Below, piece after piece: positions 55,201-61,200 of a DNA stretch of 64,000 nt. The notes below the pieces were generated by a model. It was not told where the DNA came from. It worked only from the letters and a program-made list of their open reading frames with translations, and searched no databases. Made by a program: the position numbers and the translations under genes. Source of the DNA: Microvelia longipes (taxonomy: Eukaryota > Arthropoda > Insecta > Hemiptera > Veliidae); contig JACMZG010000008.1 in assembly GCA_018340805.1 (NCBI GenBank), positions 11,894,120-11,958,119 on the forward strand, written 5' to 3'. The stretch's first letter is position 1, and the number at the start of each line of letters is the position of its first letter.

Positions 55201-58200
55201 CAACTAATAAACTACTAAAAATTAACCTAATAAAAAAAAAAATAAGAAACAAGGCAATTTAAAATATAGAAGAGAAAGGTTATTTTTTTAATTTTTTTTT
55301 ATCTAAATCTAAATATTTTATTTTATAAAATAAAAATACATAAAAAACAATGTAAACAAAAAATAAAAATAATAATGCATACAAAACATATTTTTTTATT
55401 AGGTAAGTTTTTAAGTTTCTTACTTGATTTTCTTATTTTTCTATGTATGTTGGGTTAGGCACTGATGATGATCGGCTCTGTTTATAATAATCAACATTTT
55501 GTGGTGTTTTATTCAGCTATATATGCTCAGTTTTATTTCTAAAATAAATTTCTTAAAAGGTCACACTTTATCTATATTATTAGTATTAAGAATAGACCCA
55601 TATCAATGGGTTGGCCACCCACCACTTTTGTGAGAGGAAGATGATTCTATTGGTCCTCTAAAACAAATGATTCTATGGATTAATAAAACAAATAATCTCA
55701 TTAAATAATGCTATCATTAAACACCTAAACACATTCAAAGTTAATTTTTAAAATTATAAACCAATTGGTCAAAAGAAGTTTTGTTTTATTTAATCATTAA
55801 AAGAAATTGATTACCAAGAAGGAGAGTATGAGGAGTCCTTGCCACTAGATACCTGTCCTGACCAAGTATCCGCACATCATCTATCTCGTAACCTGACTGA
55901 GACCTAAATCAAAACAGTTAGAAAGTCACATAAAAAAATAAGGTTTATTGAACAATATACAAAAAAAATTATTGAATAAGTTAGTTGTCAAAACAAAAAT
56001 GTTAAAATACAATTATAAAAAAAAAAAAAAGAAGCAGACAATCGTGAAAAAAGAATTCTTGACCTATAGGATTAAAATTTTTGGAGCATGTGGTATAGTA
56101 TCAGAATAGAGTCACCCGTGGGGTAGTGGTTAAGGTACGCGGCCAATACACAGAATGAATGGACTTTAGTTATGGGTTCAATCCCAGCATGGGCCTCTAG
56201 GATTTTAATGAGAGGGATAAAAATTCTGCGCACCACGTCCTTCAGAAAGCCGGTGGTCTTGAACCTGTGCATTGTCAGGTACTTGTTAAAGATCCCTTAC
56301 CCTAAATGAAACTGGGTATAGGCAAAATTTAGGACCCTCATTGTTGATTTATTATAATACTATACTGTTTCTGCCTTGTAGTTTAAAGTGTGTGGAGATT
56401 TGGTTTAACAGTGAGAACACGTGTTGTTCCCAGTTTTCACAAGACTATAAGAGTTAGTGGAAAATATGTATGATTGCTTGAAAAAGCATGAGAGGAACCA
56501 TAGAAATTCACGGCTCTTCTGTCTGGATTAGATGAAATATACCCACACTTGAAATTAAAAGGAGTAGAACACTATCTTAGGGAGCTGGCAAAAAGGGCCC
56601 GACAACGTAGCTACTTGTCTGGTAGTTACTACCACTCCCCCATATTACTATCACTACTATCACTATAGTATCAGGATTACATAAATTTTACTTTTAAGTA
56701 AATATAATATATACATCTAATAGAAACACTCCAATATGTATGTAGCACAGTATGTAGCAATACTACATACTGTGCAAGCTAAAGGAGTGATTGAAGCCAC
56801 TTTTCCAACATAAAATTGCTAAACATCATTAGTAACTTTTTTACTTTAATTCCGTTAGTTTCGTTTTTTTTCAATCATCCCTTTTTTATGATTTGACACA
56901 CTGTGTTGGATTGATTCCAAAATCTAATAATTTCTTTGTCTCATAGGACTTTTGTGCCAAGTTTCATAGAATGGAATCATCTAATGTGCTGTAACATGAT
57001 TGCAAGAATAATAAAATGAAAAGTCTCTCCACAAAATAAAAACTTTATTGGCAAAGCGCTTTCAACCTAGCTAGAGGCCATCATCAGTGCAAAACCGTTG
57101 AAAATATAAAAGGAAGACGAGTGAGTCTATGATTTAGCTTTAGTTATTACATTCAGACTCAATAAATCTAATAACTGAATCTAATAACTAAAGCTAAATC
57201 ATAGACTCACTCGTCTTCCTTTTATATTTTCAACGGTTTTGCACTGATGATGGCCTCTAGCTAGGTTGAAAGCGCTTTGCCAATAAAGTTTTTATTTTGT
57301 GGAGAGACTTTTCATTTTATTATTTATGATGAACTCCATTCACGCTCATTCTCAAGATATGATTGCAAGAATTATGCACATCTATATTTATATACATACA
57401 GACACCAATTTTCTTTTTGACTTTTAGCAAGTGCTGTAACATCAACATAGAATGAAAAAATAGGGTACAGGGTACCTCGGAACTTTTCCTCATCACATCA
57501 GATCCGCTAAGCTCATCCTTCTTACTTAGGTCTCGCTTTGTTTATGCTCAGTAATGCCCACAGTCATGTCATTTTAAACTTCTTACCTGAGAAGAACTCC
57601 TCTTCCTTCTCTACCCATTGGCTTGACTAGAACCTGACTAGCCCCAACATATGTCATCTCAAACTTCTTCTTCCAAACTGTTTTCCTAAACAAGTCAAAT
57701 TCTTGTGATAAAATTTAAGCATATAATACAATAACACGTAATTCAGGTAAAATTTTAGTTTCAGATTTTGATTACATACAATACTTTTCCTATATTCGCG
57801 ATTCAAAGAGATAGTTGTAAGGTTGGCAATACCAATGGCGGGAAAACGAAAGGGTGATCAAAAATTTTTTTATAATAGAATTAGCATGAGAGCCTATAAA
57901 AATTCTTCTTTTATTTCTTTATTGTTAGTTAATTTGTGATAAATGGGGTAAAAATTATTAGAAATAAAAAGGTTGCAAATATTTCATAGATAAATACTTC
58001 GTTTATTCCAGGATTTTAAATATAGAATCAGGCTCTTATCAGTACAGACTTATATTTGTCTGATTTAACCCAAAAATAATAAAACCTAAACGAATAACTT
58101 AAACAAACATTTTACAAAAAAGTGAATTTATTGAGTTATTAATTATTTTAGTGAGCAAATAAAATTGATTAATAGATTAAAACACAATTACGGTGAAAAT

Positions 58201-61200
58201 CAGCTTGATATCAGTTAATTTAAATACCTGTTACAACTAATTGAAACAATTTGATGCAATAAAAAGGTATTGCAATAAAGGTTGTGTGTTTGTACAAAAT
58301 AAAATTAATTACAAGTAACATTAATTAATAAATAAAACACTATATTGTGATTTTCACTTTCTTATCACTCAATTTAAATACTCGTGACAACCCATTAAAC
58401 CCCTATTTTTAAATGAAATTGTGATTTTACTGAGTTCATACGCCCTAAAAGTAATGAAATTAAAGCACTTTGAGAAAAAATTTAAAGAAATAATCGTCAT
58501 AAACAAGAAAAACCAAAAAAAAACCCCATAAGGACTTTAACAACGATCACCCTTTCGTTATCAATTTCTTATCAGCGATGGTGGCGCTGCTACGGACTTT
58601 GAATTGCGAATACCTATGGTATGAAGGATGAAAGGTCAATAAAAGCTGAATAGATCTTGTAGAGTATTAAACCAATACCAACAAAAAAAATTCTGGTGGA
58701 GGGGTCGACTAAAAGGATGTATTTCCTTTGACATGCTTAGTTTTTTGCTCAATGATTCATTACTTGCTTAAGCTTTTGTTTATGCTTCATAACTTGAGCA
58801 CTAGCATTACTAACTGTTACTTAATTTTGTTCTAAAATTTGCAAAGGAAATTTGCATATTGATTCCATTGATTATACAAAAACTATGCTAATTCCACAAA
58901 AATCTACACTGCACAACATTTATGCACTTATTTAAAGTTTAGTTTATGCTCATCTATATCCAATAAAAATCTGCTTAAACCTTAATTGTTATGATGCATA
59001 AACATAAAATTTAAGCAAGAAATGGATTGGCCACAGAGAGGCTTCCGGACCATAAAGCAGTCTTAGGTTTTAGTTATTAAGGAGTCTTTCTCTCTCTTCA
59101 CGCCTATGAAATAGCAATATACTCAATTTACTATTTAATACTAATACTATAATACTAATACTATTCACTTCAATTCCCAAGTTTATTAAAGGAAGTACCT
59201 GTTTAAACATCTTTTAAAATTTCATACACTTCTAGTGCATCTAAGTAAATATTTCATCTAGTTATACTTACTTGAGGACAGTTTGAAGAATTTCTATAGA
59301 GCCAGTAAGGGACGACAGAGCCAGAGACGACCCATCTCTCTTCCAAGCTAAACAGGTTATTGTGTATAAATTGTCTATTTCTTTACAACCAATCTCTTCC
59401 CATGTTGATTTTCCAGGTGACCAACCAAACAACCGTACTCTACAGCATAACAATGTTAAATAAATTTAACAACAACACTAAGACCTCAGCAGAACAATAC
59501 ACTAACTCTAACAAAAGCTCTTGATTGTGTCTGGTTAGCCGAGCACGAAGAGGCTCCATCCAGATGATTTTAACAGCATTTGTCAGTTAAAAACCATACA
59601 AGCTGTGACAAAGAAGTAGCATTCCATAGTCTTTAACCAATATTTGTCCTTAAATTTAAACCAACAAAGTTTTTAATTTATTAAAATAACTAGGATTGAA
59701 AATTTATGAGTTTTTGTTTTGACTGAACCGATTTCATTAAACTTAGAGTCCAAAAAAAACCATAGGAAACACTACCTGACTCAATATTACGGTTCTGTAT
59801 TTTTTTTTTATAATTTTCAACTGTTCTTTCAGTTAATATCTACCCCTCCCCTCTATTATCATCAGGTTTTGCAGCCTCTGACAGAAGGCTAGAATGAGTA
59901 GCACTAATATGCTCTTGGCTGAATTTACTCTATTGCTGTCACAGGCAGAATATTGCTCTGCAGCAAAATCTTTGAATAAGCACATCCCCCAGGCCCAACT
60001 TCCACAAAGTCAACCACTTTATTAGTGATTTTTCACCAAAGGAAATCTGGCTTAACTATTAAGAGATACCTGTTGTACGAAGCAATAGCTATAGCCTGTC
60101 CAGCTGGGCTAGCTGATGCCACTGTAAACTCTTTCTCCTGAGGGTAGTCAAAATGTCTGTGTATTCTACCATCTCTATCATAGACAGTTATTCTCCTGTC
60201 ACATCCCCCAGCCAGAATCCACCCTCCTAGCCAAGAGAGACCATAAGGCACGCTAGAGTGGACAACTACTCTACCCTGTAATCAAATAAAAAGAGGAAAT
60301 TATTTAGTCCACGAGGATTGTTAGTTAGAATAGACTCCTACATATGTAAAGGACTTATAGCAAAGCTTATACTATTTATAAATTACAAAACATGAAATAT
60401 TGAAATGATAATAATACAGAGACTCCTCTATTCTTATCATCCTGCTTTAGCCATTCGGGCTTAAAGCAGGAGGTATCTTTTTATTTATTTGTGTTATTAA
60501 TAAAGAACTTTGTTAAAAAATGATATGCAGTATTAAATTTTACTAAAAAATTATAACAAATAAACAGATAATAAGATTATATATAGATTATTTTTTCGAA
60601 ATATTAAAAGATAATTACTTATTTATAAAATATGTCAAACATATTATACATCAGCGATAATACGTCAAAACTCATACAAACAAGCGATGTTGTTTTACAA
60701 AATGTTGTTAAGATGTTTTAAGCAATGTTTTATCACAAAAAGACTTTTTAGTAAACCAGAGTGACAAGCCTAGCTAGAGTCCGGTGATGCCAGAGGAGTG
60801 TTGATGTGATTGGTGAGACTGATTAAACAAGGGCGGGCCAAGTGAGACATGTGATCAGAGGCTCTAGTAAGACTAAATGAACCAAGCACACTATGAACTA
60901 GATGTTCAGCGCTAGCCGGAACAGTGAGCCTAGCCTGAGTGTAGCTGGTCCAGATGAACTGGGCATGTTGCGAACTGGTCGCAGGTACTAGCCAGGGTGG
61001 CGAGTTTGGATAGAGTCTGGTTGGGATAGATGAACTACACAAACTATGAACTAGTCATATGTGATGCTATATTTGGAGAGTGTGCTTCCTATATGATTGA
61101 GTGAATAGATACTCCAGGGTGAATTAGTTGAGTGAGGGGAAAACACTAATATGACCCTATGGGTTTAAGTGAGCATAGAAGTTGTGTGCCAAAGCAGGCA

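Noticed and set aside
57010..57358. Confident annotation of a working hammerhead ribozyme
   Set aside because: CTGATGA, a plausible stem II and GAAA are visible, but I could not complete convincing stems I and III or the U-H cleavage site by eye; a covariance search is needed.
60770..61042. 90-residue minus-strand open frame as an IFT172 exon or separate gene
   Set aside because: No IFT172 similarity, no matching splice phases between E2 and E3 (which join in frame without it), and it coincides with a diverged tandem repeat.
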